From Brevibacillus choshinensis (lineage in GTDB: Bacteria; Bacillota; Bacilli; Brevibacillales; Brevibacillaceae): DNA of 64,000 nucleotides. Position numbers and translations under genes: made by a program. The DNA is taken from contig NZ_CP069127.1 in the NCBI RefSeq assembly GCF_016811915.1, positions 622,001-686,000 on the forward strand. The letters are read 5' to 3'. Under the pieces are notes generated by a model. The model was not told the DNA's origin, made no database searches, and was given only the letters and a program-made list of their open reading frames with translations. This document shows positions 16,359 through 26,807 of this stretch, in pieces. The stretch's first letter is position 1; each line of letters starts with the position of its first letter.

Positions 16359-17477
16359 GTGAAGAAAAAGGCATTATCCGTACTCTCTATTTTTGCTCTG
16401 ACAGGTTCCTTGCTTGCAGGGTGTGGCTCGCCAGCACCGCAAGCAGCTGCTCCAGCCCAGCCAGCTGGCTCCAAAGACAGCGCTCCTGCACAGGTGCAGC
16501 TGGAAGACACGCTCGTCGTAGCAGGTAATGGCGCAACGGTAGAAAAGCTGATGAAGGATGAGTTCTTCAAAAAGTTCAATGAAAAATACCCGAATGTAAA
16601 GCTGACGTATGTGTCTGGCGTTTCTACGGAAATCGTGGCGAAAGTCAAAGCGCAAAAGAACTCTCCGCAGATCGACCTGACCATCGTCGAGGGCGGGGAG
16701 CAAGAAAAAGGCCGCCAGGAAGGCTTGTGGGAGACCGTATCCGCAGCTGACATCCCGAATATGAAGAATGTGCCGGGTGATTTGAAGATCAAGGATGACA
16801 GCGGTGTCGTCGTGAACTTCACTCCGATGGGAATCACCTACAACACCGAGCTCGTAAAAGAAAAGAACCTCCCTGTTCCGAAGTCCTGGAACGATCTGAC
16901 CAAGCCTGAAGTAAAGGGCAACATCACCATGACAGACGTAGCGAGCAACTTTGGCCGCTCGACCATGATCATGCTGGCGTATGCCAACGGCGGATCGGAG
17001 ACGAGCATTGAGGCTGGTTTCCAAAAGATGGCGACCATCGCCGGCTACATGCCTACTTTTGCTAAGAGCGCCGCTCAGCTCCAGCAAAATCTGCAGAACA
17101 AGAGCGCAGCCTACACCACTTGGACAATGGCTCGCAGCCTGACGCAAAAAGAAACCGGTTTGCCGGTAGAGTTCGTCTTCCCTGAAGAAGGCGGTAACAT
17201 CGTGCCGAACGTGGCTACCTTGGTAAAAGGGGCAAAGCATCCGCAAGCAGCGAAAGCGTTCATCGATTTCCTTCTGACAGATGAGGTCCAAACCGCTTAT
17301 GCGACCAAGCTGTTCTACAACCCTGCCACTCCGGTGAAGCTGCCGGACGATGTGGCAAAAACACTGGAATTTGATCGCTCCAAAGTCGTGAACTTCGACT
17401 ACGAAGTGCTCAGCAAAGAAACATCCAACTGGCTGGATCGCTTCAATAAAGAAATCGCACCAAAAACAGGAAAGTAG
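16359..17477 (+). CDS. ABC transporter substrate-binding lipoprotein, PotD/AfuA type
   Basis: A 372-residue extracellular binding protein with a lipobox ending at Cys22 (SLLAGC) and an Ala/Pro-rich linker. The mature part fits the family 1 solute-binding fold used for polyamines, ferric iron or organic acids: LVVAGNGATVEKLMKDEFFK, VNFTPMGITYNTELV, PKSWNDLTKPEVKGNI and a C-terminal stretch of the kind AKAFIDFLLTDEVQTAYA. The GTG at 16359 follows a GGGGG by about 12 bases. It heads an operon with an ATPase, two permeases and a peptidase. The substrate is unknown; see the findings. Confidence 0.88.
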   Translation: MKKKALSVLSIFALTGSLLAGCGSPAPQAAAPAQPAGSKDSAPAQVQLEDTLVVAGNGATVEKLMKDEFFKKFNEKYPNVKLTYVSGVSTEIVAKVKAQKNSPQIDLTIVEGGEQEKGRQEGLWETVSAADIPNMKNVPGDLKIKDDSGVVVNFTPMGITYNTELVKEKNLPVPKSWNDLTKPEVKGNITMTDVASNFGRSTMIMLAYANGGSETSIEAGFQKMATIAGYMPTFAKSAAQLQQNLQNKSAAYTTWTMARSLTQKETGLPVEFVFPEEGGNIVPNVATLVKGAKHPQAAKAFIDFLLTDEVQTAYATKLFYNPATPVKLPDDVAKTLEFDRSKVVNFDYEVLSKETSNWLDRFNKEIAPKTGK

Positions 17478-17485
17478 GTGTCTTC

Positions 17486-18577
<1,092 letters not shown>

Positions 18578-18580
18578 CGG

Positions 18581-19423
18581 ATGAGCAAACGTCTCTCGAT
18601 CACACTGCTGACAGCGCCAGCCATGATTGTCCTCTTGGGTGTCTTCCTGATTCCGATGCTCTTGATGCTCATGCTCAGCTTTCAGGATGAAAACGAAGCT
18701 TTTTCTCTGAAAAACTATGCCTTGTTTGTGCAAGATCCGTTTTATGTGGAAATCCTGTGGCGAACGATCCGCGTCAGTCTTTGGACTGTGCTCGCTTCGC
18801 TGGTGCTCGGTTACCCGGTAGCGATGTACATGGCGCAGGCAACTGGGAAAATGCGCGGAATCGTCACGATGCTGATTCTGGCCCCGCATCTGATCAGTGT
18901 GGTCATCCGCAACTTTGGCTGGGTGGTCGTGCTGGGGGAGAAGGGCTGGATCAATGAATCCTTGGTCGCTCTGGGGATTATCGATCAGCCGCTGCGGCTC
19001 TTATACAACGAGCTGGGAGTGGTGATCGGCCTGACCGACTCGTTTATCGCCTACATGGTGCTGGCGCTTGCGACGAGCATGTACGCCATCGATCCTTCGC
19101 TGAACAAAGCGGCATCGATTCTCGGTGCTTCGCGTGTCCGCACCTTTTTCACTGTGACGCTGCCGCTCAGTCTGCCTGGCATCATTGCGGGAACGACGCT
19201 GGTGTTCAGCCTGTCCATGAGTGCATTCGTCACACCTGCGCTGATGGGTGGAACATCCGTCAAAGTGATGCCGGTCATCGCCTACGAGCAAATCATGGCG
19301 ACGTTAAACTGGCCGCTGGGTGCCGCTCTTGCCTTCCTTCTGTTAGGAAGCACGATCGTGCTCGTTACGCTGTACACCAAGCTGATTGAAACGAAGAGGT
19401 ACAAAGAGGTGTTTGCGTCATGA
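18581..19423 (+). CDS. ABC transporter permease, PotB type
   Basis: A 280-residue permease with six hydrophobic helices. After TM1 comes a short extracellular stretch, and the coupling loop reads NKAASILGASRVRTFFTVTLPLSLPGII, cut here into EAA-motif form ASILGASRVRTFFTVTLPL. Order and size match the first permease of spermidine/putrescine-type systems. It begins 3 bases after the ATPase gene. Confidence 0.9.
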   Translation: MSKRLSITLLTAPAMIVLLGVFLIPMLLMLMLSFQDENEAFSLKNYALFVQDPFYVEILWRTIRVSLWTVLASLVLGYPVAMYMAQATGKMRGIVTMLILAPHLISVVIRNFGWVVVLGEKGWINESLVALGIIDQPLRLLYNELGVVIGLTDSFIAYMVLALATSMYAIDPSLNKAASILGASRVRTFFTVTLPLSLPGIIAGTTLVFSLSMSAFVTPALMGGTSVKVMPVIAYEQIMATLNWPLGAALAFLLLGSTIVLVTLYTKLIETKRYKEVFAS

Positions 19424-20220
19424 AAAAGATCAACATACTAGGGCTCATTACCTTTTTGGTGCTGCTTTTGGTCAATCTGCCGTTTCTGGTCATCATCCCG
19501 AGCTCGTTTACGGCTGCAGGGTATCTGGCTTTTCCGCCTGAGGGCTTTTCCTGGCAATGGTATTCCATGATTTTGGACAGGCCGGAGTTTATCGATTCGC
19601 TCTGGACGAGTCTCAAGCTGGCGGCCATCACAGCAGTGCTGGCGACCTTCCTGGGCACCCTCGCGGCGTTTGCCTTGTCCAAATACAAGTTTCGCGGGAG
19701 TGGAGTGCTCAACGCCTTGATGCTCTCGCCCCTCACCGTTCCATCGTTGATTATCGGGATCTCAGCACTGCTGTTCTTTACACGGATCGGCATCGCGGGG
19801 ACGTTTACCGGTCTCTTGCTCGCTCACATCCTGATTTCTATTCCGTATGTGGTGCGGCTCGTATTGACTGGTCTCAGCTCCTTTGATTACACGCTGGAAA
19901 AAGCGGGATACATGCTGGGAGCTCATCCGTTTCGCGTGTTCTGGGACATCACACTTCCGCTCCTGCGGCCTGCTATCGTGTCCGGAATGATCTTCTCGTT
20001 CTTGACGTCGTTTGACAACGTGACGGTTTCGCTCTTTTTGGTGGCCCCGGATACAACGACACTGCCGCTGGCGATTTTCACCTACATGCAGGAGACATTG
20101 GACCCGTTGGTGGCTTCCATCTCGTCCGTCGTCATTCTGCTGAGTCTGGTGTTCATCATTCTGCTGGAAAAGGTATACGGACTGGAGCGCCTATTCGGAC
20201 TCAATTCTCAATCCCACTAA
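19420..20220 (+). CDS. ABC transporter permease, PotC type
   Basis: A 266-residue permease, second of the pair, overlapping the first by four bases (ATGA). The EAA loop is AGYMLGAHPFRVFWDITLPL and there are about six membrane helices. SWQWYSMILDRPEFIDSLWTS after TM1 is typical of PotC-like proteins. It forms the channel with the PotB-type subunit. Confidence 0.9.
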   Translation: MKKINILGLITFLVLLLVNLPFLVIIPSSFTAAGYLAFPPEGFSWQWYSMILDRPEFIDSLWTSLKLAAITAVLATFLGTLAAFALSKYKFRGSGVLNALMLSPLTVPSLIIGISALLFFTRIGIAGTFTGLLLAHILISIPYVVRLVLTGLSSFDYTLEKAGYMLGAHPFRVFWDITLPLLRPAIVSGMIFSFLTSFDNVTVSLFLVAPDTTTLPLAIFTYMQETLDPLVASISSVVILLSLVFIILLEKVYGLERLFGLNSQSH

Positions 20221-20235
20221 GGAAGAAGAGGCACT

Positions 20236-21372
20236 ATGTCAATTCACACGTATTTACAAGACAACATGACACACTTTCTGAAGTTGCTCGAAGAAGCGGT
20301 CAACATGGATTCCCCATCGCGGGACAAAGAGTTGGGTGACCGAATGGCAGGGTGGTTTGCCCTTCAATTTCAACGCTTGACCACAGGGGCGGCGGAGCTG
20401 GTCCCGAACTCCCTATATGGGGATCAGGTGCGGTGCACATTGGGCAACGGGGATCGACAAGTGCTGATCATCGGTCACTACGATACCGTGTGGCTAAAAG
20501 GAGAAGCGGCGCTCAGGCCCTTCTCCATAAAGGACGGCAAAGCGTACGGTCCGGGCGTTTACGACATGAAGGCTGGAGTGTTGCAGGCGATGTTTGCAAT
20601 GCGTGCCCTGGTGCAGCTCGACCGCTTGCCGAAGGATAAAAAGATCGTCCTGCTGCTAAACAGCGACGAAGAAATCGGAAGCCCTACTTCCCGCAAGCTG
20701 GTGGAGGAGGAGGCATCGAAGTCGATCGCTTGCTTCGTGCTGGAGCCGCCGACAGAGCCATCAGGCGCACTGAAGACGTGGCGCAAGGGAAGCGCTCATT
20801 TCACGCTGCAGGTGCACGGGGTGTCGGCCCATGCCGGGGTCGATCATCAAAAAGGGATATCGGCAATCGAAGAAATGTCCAGGCAAATTCAATATCTGCA
20901 TTCGCTTACCGATTATGACCGCGGGACGACGATCAATGTCGGCACGGTCAATGGCGGGATCGGCTCGAATGTGGTCGCTGATTTTGCCGAGGCGCAAGTG
21001 GATGTGCGGATCGTTTCCATGGAGGAGGCTAGGCGGATCGAACGGGTCATTCGCGAGCTGAAGCCGTCTCTCGCGGGGACGACCATCGAGGTAACCGGAG
21101 GCATCAGGCGTCCACCGATGGAGAGGACGGAAGAGACCGGAGCGTTGTTTGAGCTGGCTAAATCAATCAGCGATAGCGAATTGGGGCTCGCGCTCGAGGA
21201 ATCAGGGACAGGCGGGGTGAGCGACGGGAACTTCGCAGCTGCATGCGGCACCCCTACTCTGGATGGTCTCGGCTCCAAAGGAGGATTGGCCCACTCGCCG
21301 GAGGAATGGATCGAACTGGGTGAAATATCGGTCCGCGCTGCGCTGCTGGCGCGTTTGATCGAAGAAGTATAG
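20236..21372 (+). CDS. M20-family metallopeptidase (glutamate carboxypeptidase-like)
   Basis: A 378-residue zinc peptidase of the M20 family. Metal ligands are visible in VLIIGHYDTVW (His, Asp), GPGVYDMKAGV (Asp), LLLNSDEEIGSP (catalytic Glu-Glu) and the late GLGSKGGLAHSPEEW (His). The dimerisation domain lies between about residues 180 and 290 (VHGVSAHAGVDHQKGISAIE). There is no signal peptide, so it acts in the cytoplasm. It is the last gene of the ABC operon with an SD of GGAAGAAGAGG. The pairing suggests that an imported N-acylated or peptide-like compound is hydrolysed on arrival. Carboxypeptidase G2-like or N-acyl amino acid hydrolase activities are both possible. Confidence 0.88.
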   Translation: MSIHTYLQDNMTHFLKLLEEAVNMDSPSRDKELGDRMAGWFALQFQRLTTGAAELVPNSLYGDQVRCTLGNGDRQVLIIGHYDTVWLKGEAALRPFSIKDGKAYGPGVYDMKAGVLQAMFAMRALVQLDRLPKDKKIVLLLNSDEEIGSPTSRKLVEEEASKSIACFVLEPPTEPSGALKTWRKGSAHFTLQVHGVSAHAGVDHQKGISAIEEMSRQIQYLHSLTDYDRGTTINVGTVNGGIGSNVVADFAEAQVDVRIVSMEEARRIERVIRELKPSLAGTTIEVTGGIRRPPMERTEETGALFELAKSISDSELGLALEESGTGGVSDGNFAAACGTPTLDGLGSKGGLAHSPEEWIELGEISVRAALLARLIEEV

Positions 21373-21391
21373 AGAGAAAACAAGGAATAAG

Positions 21392-21446
21392 AAAAAGGCA
21401 TCTGCCCGATGTGAGAAGCAAATCACATCGAGGCAGGTGCCTTTTC
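21392..21446. terminator. Long bidirectional terminator
   Basis: A stem of about 20 base pairs with small mismatches (21393-21413 with 21423-21445) and AAAAA/TTTT flanks lies between the convergent peptidase and MFS genes. Confidence 0.85.
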
Positions 21447-21466
21447 AATTCTCTCGAGGGCAATCA

Positions 21467-22642
21467 TCACTTGATCTCACGCAGGAAACGGCGTCCGATA
21501 AAGAGGGCGAGCATACTGATCAGGACAGCGATCGCTCCCGCGTAAAACGGAATGCTTGGGGCATAGACCTCTGACAGTTTTCCGGCGAGCCATGGAGCGA
21601 TGGCACCGCCTACGAACCGGACAAAGCTGTACGCGGAAGAGGCGACGGCCCGCTCCACAGGGGCGACGTCCATCACAGAGGCAGTCAGGATCGTATTGAT
21701 GATCCCCAAGATCCCGCCGGCCAGGATGATCGCGACGACCAGCCCTGTCTGGGAAGTGACGCCAAAACCCATGTAGGCGAGGTCGATGGCCAAAAGCAGA
21801 AGCATGGCAAACAGAGTCGGAACAGAACCGAAGCGGTCCTGCAGCTTTGGTGCGATAATGACGGAGGTCACGGCTAGCAGGACGCCCCAGAAAAAGAAGA
21901 CGAGACCCAGGCTATGCTCATCCATGTGCAGGACAAACGGTGAATAAGCGAGCAGGGTAAAGAAGCCAAAGTTATATAATAGGGCAGTGACGGCCATCGT
22001 AAACAGACCAGGGTAGCGCAAGGCGCGGAAGGGATCCAGGAGCGACGTGCGTTTCGCAGGCTTTGGAACATCCTTCAGCAAAACATAGACGGCCAGGAAT
22101 GCGATGGCCATCAAAACGGATACGCCGAAGAAAGGGCCGCGCCAGCTGATTCCGCCGAGAAGACCTCCAAGGAGTGGCCCGACCGACATACCCAGACCGA
22201 TTGCGGCCTCGTACAAAACGATGGCGGAAGCTGTACCGCCAGTAGCTACGCTGACGATGACAGCGAGTGCTGTTGAAATAAAAAAGGCATTTCCGAATCC
22301 CCATCCGGCGCGGAACCAGACGATCCCGTTGACGGAGCTTGCCATGCCGCCCAAAAAAGCAAAGATGATGATCGCAAGCAACCCGAACAGCATGGTGCGT
22401 TTGGGACCGATCCGGCTTGACAGCCATCCGGTAACCAGCATGGTGATTCCGGTCATCAGCATGTAGCTGGTAAACAGCAGCGATACCTGACTAGGAGTGG
22501 CATTCAGCTTGCTGGCGATGGCAGGCAGGATCGGGTCTACCAATCCGATCCCCATGAAGGCTACTACGCAAGCGAACGCAACGGCATAAGCAGATTTGGT
22601 CTGCTTCAGGATCGTACGAAGTGAATGTGCATCTGAAGACAT
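21467..22642 (-). CDS. MFS transporter, multidrug-efflux-like
   Basis: A 391-residue protein with about 12 membrane helices. The motif after TM2 reads GWLSSRIGPKRTMLFGLLA, the MFS motif A, and a motif C-like stretch (AAIGLGMSVGPLLGGLLGG) lies near residue 155, which is typical of drug/proton antiporters. ATG at 22642 directly follows the stop of the MerR gene (no gap), and its GGGAGG SD lies inside that gene. A MerR activator coupled to an MFS pump usually controls drug efflux. The substrate is not known. Confidence 0.88.
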   Translation of the reverse strand: MSSDAHSLRTILKQTKSAYAVAFACVVAFMGIGLVDPILPAIASKLNATPSQVSLLFTSYMLMTGITMLVTGWLSSRIGPKRTMLFGLLAIIIFAFLGGMASSVNGIVWFRAGWGFGNAFFISTALAVIVSVATGGTASAIVLYEAAIGLGMSVGPLLGGLLGGISWRGPFFGVSVLMAIAFLAVYVLLKDVPKPAKRTSLLDPFRALRYPGLFTMAVTALLYNFGFFTLLAYSPFVLHMDEHSLGLVFFFWGVLLAVTSVIIAPKLQDRFGSVPTLFAMLLLLAIDLAYMGFGVTSQTGLVVAIILAGGILGIINTILTASVMDVAPVERAVASSAYSFVRFVGGAIAPWLAGKLSEVYAPSIPFYAGAIAVLISMLALFIGRRFLREIK

Positions 22643-23107
22643 CTAGTTGTTTCCTCCCTTATATTGTGAAGTCAGCTCGGTTCGTTTGCTGACGATTCTC
22701 TCAAGTTTCTCCTCATAGCTTTGCAAGAGCTCCTGCATCCGCTCGATTTTGCTGACGAGCAAATCGCGCTGCGGTGTGAGCGTATCTTCCAATGTTTGCA
22801 GCATCTCAATCCGTTTGAGCAGCTCAGGCCCATCCAGATCGCGGTTTTTGTAATGCTCGTTGTAAAAGTCCCGCTGCTCCTCATAAAGCCGGCCGAGCTC
22901 GACCATGTTTTTGATTTCGCCCAAGGAGGCACCGAGCAAATCACGCATGTCTTTGACGTAAAGGATCCGCTCTACGTCAGCATCCGTATACATGCGATAG
23001 CCGCCCTCGGTCCTCCCCGATGGAGACACGAGTCCCAATTCCTCGTAATAACGGAGGGCTCTTTTGGTCAGTTTGGTTTTCTGTGCGACTTCCTCGATTT
23101 TGTACAT
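22643..23107 (-). CDS. MerR-family transcriptional regulator
   Basis: A 154-residue regulator. The HTH and wing appear as YKIEEVAQKTKLTKRALRYY and GLVSPSGRTEGGYRMYTDAD, followed by a long coiled-coil helix (about residues 75-145, rich in Glu, Leu and Lys) that forms the antiparallel dimer. There is no Cys cluster for metal sensing, so a drug or redox-independent ligand is more likely. I chose ATG at 23107 with its GGGAGGGAGGG SD; the frame is open to 23194 but that would place the start on the operator palindrome. Confidence 0.9.
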   Translation of the reverse strand: MYKIEEVAQKTKLTKRALRYYEELGLVSPSGRTEGGYRMYTDADVERILYVKDMRDLLGASLGEIKNMVELGRLYEEQRDFYNEHYKNRDLDGPELLKRIEMLQTLEDTLTPQRDLLVSKIERMQELLQSYEEKLERIVSKRTELTSQYKGGNN

Positions 23108-23169
23108 GCCCTCCCTCCCTTCATTGATCCCTTTCATTTCCCGAATCGTTTGGGGCACAACAATAACTT

Positions 23170-23183
23170 TAACGTAAACGTTA
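23170..23183. promoter_or_regulatory. Palindrome, candidate MerR operator
   Basis: TAACGTAAACGTTA is a near-perfect palindrome located about 63 bases before the MerR start codon. A TTGCAA hexamer follows on the minus strand side at a distance that could serve as a -35. MerR proteins bind such a palindrome in a long promoter spacer; the matching -10 is not clear. Confidence 0.45.
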
Positions 23184-23321
23184 TGGTTTTGCAATGTGAA
23201 AACTTCTCGATCTAGGATTTGTTTTCCAAAAAAGAGTTATGCGAGCGGGAGACAGTAGTTTGTTATTGAGAGATAATGGAAGGTAGGTAGTACATTTTCC
23301 GAGGAAATGAGGGTGAACACG

Positions 23322-24296
23322 ATGCACTATCGTCGTTTGGGCAGCAGTGGTATGAAGGTCTCTGCACTGGGACTCGGCACCAATTCATTCGGAGGACGAG
23401 CAGACGAAGCGACCTCTACACGGATTATCCATCAGGCGATCGATAGCGGAATTACATTTATCGATACCGCGAATATTTACACGAACACGGAGTCGGAGCG
23501 CATTATCGGAGGGGCTTTGGAAGGCAGACGGCATGAAGTGGTGCTGGCGACCAAGGCAGGGCTGGTACGCGGCGAAGGACCGAATCAAAAAGGCTCCTCC
23601 CGCTATCACTTGCAGATGGAGCTGGAAAACAGCTTGAGACGGCTGCGAACCGATTATGTGGATTTGTACCAGATCCATACGTTTGATCCCGATACGCCAT
23701 TGGAAGAGACACTGAGGGCACTGGATGACATGGTGCGGTCAGGGAAAGTGCGGTATATCGGGGCATCGAATTACGCGGCGTGGGAACTGGTCAAAGCACT
23801 AGGGATCAGTGAGCGGCTGGGGCTGAATCGCTTCGTATCCACACAAGTCAGCTACTCTCTGGCTGACCGTTCACCGGAAAAAGAGCTGGTTCCAGCATGC
23901 CTCGATCAGGGAGTCGGCATCATTCCGTACTTTCCGTTGGCAGGCGGGATCCTGACCGGAAAGTACACCTCCACACAGCAAGCGCCTGAAGGATCGCGTG
24001 CGGATAAGGAGCCGCGCTTTACCCGGTTTTTGAACGAGGACAAGGTGGCCTTTGGACAAAAGCTGAGCAGCCTGGCAAACGAGCTGGGACATTCGCCTAG
24101 CGCCCTGTCTCTCGCATGGCTGATGCATCAGCCAGTCGTCTCCACCGTGATCGTAGGAGCGACGCGCGTGGAGCAGCTGACGGATAACGTCCCCAGTACA
24201 TCCATCCAGCTGGACGAGTCTACTCGATCGCAGCTGGATCAGCTGAGCGAGCCGTACCGCCATGGAGAGCCTTTCGCTGTCTACCGCTTGTCCTAG
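23322..24296 (+). CDS. Aldo/keto reductase
   Basis: A 324-residue NADPH-dependent oxidoreductase of the AKR family. The catalytic tetrad is visible: Asp in FIDTANIYTNTESE with its Tyr, Lys in VVLATKAGL, His in DLYQIHTFDP. The NADPH-binding end has SLAWLMHQPVVSTVIVGATR. The start at 23322 has GAGGGTG 6 bases before it, while the in-frame ATG at 23307 is too close to its SD. The subgroup resembles YrpG/YghZ-like reductases that act on aldehydes. It stands alone between a MerR operon and the IMPDH gene. Confidence 0.9.
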   Translation: MHYRRLGSSGMKVSALGLGTNSFGGRADEATSTRIIHQAIDSGITFIDTANIYTNTESERIIGGALEGRRHEVVLATKAGLVRGEGPNQKGSSRYHLQMELENSLRRLRTDYVDLYQIHTFDPDTPLEETLRALDDMVRSGKVRYIGASNYAAWELVKALGISERLGLNRFVSTQVSYSLADRSPEKELVPACLDQGVGIIPYFPLAGGILTGKYTSTQQAPEGSRADKEPRFTRFLNEDKVAFGQKLSSLANELGHSPSALSLAWLMHQPVVSTVIVGATRVEQLTDNVPSTSIQLDESTRSQLDQLSEPYRHGEPFAVYRLS

Positions 24297-24311
24297 CTGC
24301 AAAAGGAAATG

Positions 24312-24358
24312 AAAAACGATCCTCACCCCAAGCATTGCTCGGAGAGGATCGTTTTTTG
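24312..24358. terminator. Bidirectional terminator
   Basis: A 12-base-pair stem (24313-24324 with 24344-24355) with AAAAA before and TTTTTT after. It serves the convergent aldo/keto reductase and IMP dehydrogenase genes. Confidence 0.85.
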
Positions 24359-24367
24359 TCAGATCAT

Positions 24368-25870
24368 TTATTCGGCAGCCATGCTGCTTTCTTTCAGAAT
24401 GACGTCATGCGCGCCGCCTTCTACCAGACTTGTAGCGGAGACGAGCGTGATGCGTGCTTTTTGCTGCAGCTCTGCGATCGAGAGGGAGCCGCAGTTGCAC
24501 ATCGTCGATTTGATTTTGTGGAGGGTGCGGTCCATGTTTTCACGCAAGCTGCCTGCGTATGGAACATAGGAGTCTACGCCTTCCTCGAACACCAGGCTTT
24601 GTTTGCCGCCGGTGTCGTAGCGCTGCCAGTTGCGGGCGCGGTTGGAACCTTCACCCCAATACTCTTTTACGAAGTTGTTCCCGATCTTCACTTTTTTGGT
24701 CGGGGACTCGTCGAAGCGGGCGAAGTAACGGCCCAGCATCACGAAATCGGCACCCATCGCGAGCGCCAGCGTCACGTGGTAGTCATGCACAATTCCGCCG
24801 TCAGAGCAGATCGGGACGTAAATGCCGGTTTCTTTGAAATATTCGTCGCGGGCAGCAGCCACTTCGATCACAGCGGACGCTTGGCCGCGGCCGATCCCTT
24901 TTTGCTCGCGAGTGATACAAATGGAACCGCCGCCGATTCCTACCTTGATGAAGTCAGCGCCAGCTTCGACCAGGTAGCGGAAGCCTTCCTTGTCGACCAC
25001 ATTCCCTGCACCGATGTATACGTTGCTGAAGTTTTCTTTTACATATTGGACGGTTTCTTTTTGCCATTCACTGAAGCCGTCAGAGGAGTCGATCACGAGG
25101 ACATCCACGCCTGCTTCCACCAGAGCAGGTACCCGTTCCTTGTAGTCCTTTGTGTTGATCCCGGCTCCGACGATGTAGCTCTTGTTGGCATCCAGCAAGG
25201 ACAGCGGATTGTTTTTGCGAGAATCGTAGTCTTTGCGGAAGACGAGGAAGTCCAGGTTTTGGTTATCGTCCACGATTGGCAGACAGTTCAGCTTGTGCTC
25301 CCAGATGAGATCGTTCGCTTCCGAGAGAGAGATTCCAGATTTTCCGTAGATCAGGGAGGAGAAAGGTGTCATGATTTGGCTGACTGGCTTATCCAGCGAA
25401 TCGCGGCTGATGCGATAATCGCGGCCAGTGACGATGCCGAGCAGCTTGCCTTTTGCAGAACCATCTTCGGTGATCGCGACAGTAGAGTGACCCGTTTGCT
25501 CTTTCAGTTCCAAAATATCTTTCAGGGTGTGGCTCGGCGTCAGATTGGAGCGGCTGACAACGAAGCCTGCCTTGTAAGCTTTTGCTTTGCGCACCATGGT
25601 CGCTTGGCTTTCGATCGACTGGGAGCCGAAAATAAATGAAATACCGCCACATTGAGCCAAAGCCACCGCCATGTGATGGTCGGATACAGCTTGCATGACT
25701 GCAGATGAGAACGGTATGTTTAGTGAAATGGCTGGCTTTTCGCCCTTTTTAAATTTGGTGATAGGGGTGGCAAGGTCAACGTTTTGCGGAGTGCATTCCT
25801 TTGTCGTGAGGTTAGGAAGCAACAAAAACTCGTTGAACGTCCGAGATGGTTCTGTGTAATAAAAAGCCAC
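24368..25870 (-). CDS. IMP dehydrogenase, divergent subfamily
   Basis: A 500-residue protein with the IMPDH plan: barrel, then a pair of CBS domains at about residues 100-220, then the rest of the barrel. IMPDH oxidises IMP to XMP with NAD, the committed step to GMP. The catalytic Cys lies in [18 protein letters not shown], unlike the common bacterial form with GIGPGSICTTR. The flap region has RNWQRY (Arg-Tyr pair) and the loop [14 protein letters not shown], which matches the normal EGVEGRVPYKG position. GTG at 25870 has AGGAGG 8 bases before it. A second, canonical guaB elsewhere in the genome is likely, so I leave the symbol blank. Confidence 0.88.
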   Translation of the reverse strand: MAFYYTEPSRTFNEFLLLPNLTTKECTPQNVDLATPITKFKKGEKPAISLNIPFSSAVMQAVSDHHMAVALAQCGGISFIFGSQSIESQATMVRKAKAYKAGFVVSRSNLTPSHTLKDILELKEQTGHSTVAITEDGSAKGKLLGIVTGRDYRISRDSLDKPVSQIMTPFSSLIYGKSGISLSEANDLIWEHKLNCLPIVDDNQNLDFLVFRKDYDSRKNNPLSLLDANKSYIVGAGINTKDYKERVPALVEAGVDVLVIDSSDGFSEWQKETVQYVKENFSNVYIGAGNVVDKEGFRYLVEAGADFIKVGIGGGSICITREQKGIGRGQASAVIEVAAARDEYFKETGIYVPICSDGGIVHDYHVTLALAMGADFVMLGRYFARFDESPTKKVKIGNNFVKEYWGEGSNRARNWQRYDTGGKQSLVFEEGVDSYVPYAGSLRENMDRTLHKIKSTMCNCGSLSIAELQQKARITLVSATSLVEGGAHDVILKESSMAAE

Positions 25871-25970
25871 TACTCTCTCCTCCTATGAAATCTTTTTATT
25901 AGAGAATTTTACTCATGGTACTGTGAAGACGCAATAACGTCAATAGGGAATCGAAAGGTGGAGTGTTTTC

Positions 25971-26756
25971 TTGCTAAAATCTCTCAATCCGCGCGAACAG
26001 ACTGAATTATTCGAACAAATGGAATTGGAAAAAACGTATATTTTCTGCGGAAATTTGCGGCTTCGGAGGGAACGGGCCCTCACCCTCGCAGATACCGGCG
26101 AGAGAGGCTTGCAGGCGGCTGGATCGTACCTTCGAGGGATGCCCTTTCACGCTTTCACGTTTTATCTAATAGAAGAAACAGGCAGGTATTCGATAAGAGG
26201 GATGCTGGAAGAGTTTCGGGCAAGGCTCGAAGGGGACGACGGGTCGCAAAGGCAGGGAGTTCTCACGGCAGTGGAATCGTGTGTAGAGCGTTTGGAGATT
26301 CCTGATGTGATCGAACGAAAAACCATGCTCCTGATGAAGCTCACGGACCCCGAGAAGCTTTTGCCGCGCGGAGAATCCTTTCAGATTGAAGAGGCAAAAG
26401 GAAAAGCGGCTGAAGATCTGGCGGCGGCGATCGGCATGCTGAGCTTTCGGGCCGAAGAGATCAAGGAAATGCCGCACATCGCGCTTGCATCCGAGGAAGG
26501 TGAGCTGATCGCGATGGCTGGCTTTCACGCCTACGAGGACGACTTCGTCGAGATCGGAAACATCGGAACGGCGGCCGAGTATCGAAAGAAGGGACTGGGC
26601 ATGCAAATTACCTCGGACATCTGCCGGATCGGACTGCAAAAATCGCCGAACGTGTACTTGTTTGTCTTTGCGGATAATGAAGCAGCGGTCCGTGTTTATG
26701 AAAAGCTCGGGTTTGCCACCGTGGAGCGGTATGGATTTGTCACGTTCCAGTGGTAG
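25971..26756 (+). CDS. GNAT-family N-acetyltransferase with N-terminal extension
   Basis: A 261-residue protein. The C-terminal 100 residues form a GNAT fold that uses acetyl-CoA: IGTAAEYRKKGLGMQITSD holds the pyrophosphate-binding R-x-x-G-x-G/A motif, and ADNEAAVRVYEKLGF is the typical closing motif. The first 150 residues are less conserved and may bind the acceptor. The TTG start at 25971 has a GGTGGAG SD at 7 bases. The acceptor is unknown. Confidence 0.82.
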   Translation: MLKSLNPREQTELFEQMELEKTYIFCGNLRLRRERALTLADTGERGLQAAGSYLRGMPFHAFTFYLIEETGRYSIRGMLEEFRARLEGDDGSQRQGVLTAVESCVERLEIPDVIERKTMLLMKLTDPEKLLPRGESFQIEEAKGKAAEDLAAAIGMLSFRAEEIKEMPHIALASEEGELIAMAGFHAYEDDFVEIGNIGTAAEYRKKGLGMQITSDICRIGLQKSPNVYLFVFADNEAAVRVYEKLGFATVERYGFVTFQW

Positions 26757-26765
26757 ATACAGCGG

Positions 26766-26800
26766 AAAAAATCCCCTTTCCATCGAAAGGGGATTTCTCT
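26766..26800. terminator. Bidirectional terminator
   Basis: AAATCCCCTTT (26769-26779) pairs with AAAGGGGATTT (26786-26796) around a 6-base loop, between the convergent GNAT and histidine kinase genes. Confidence 0.8.
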
Positions 26801-26807
26801 ATGCTGC

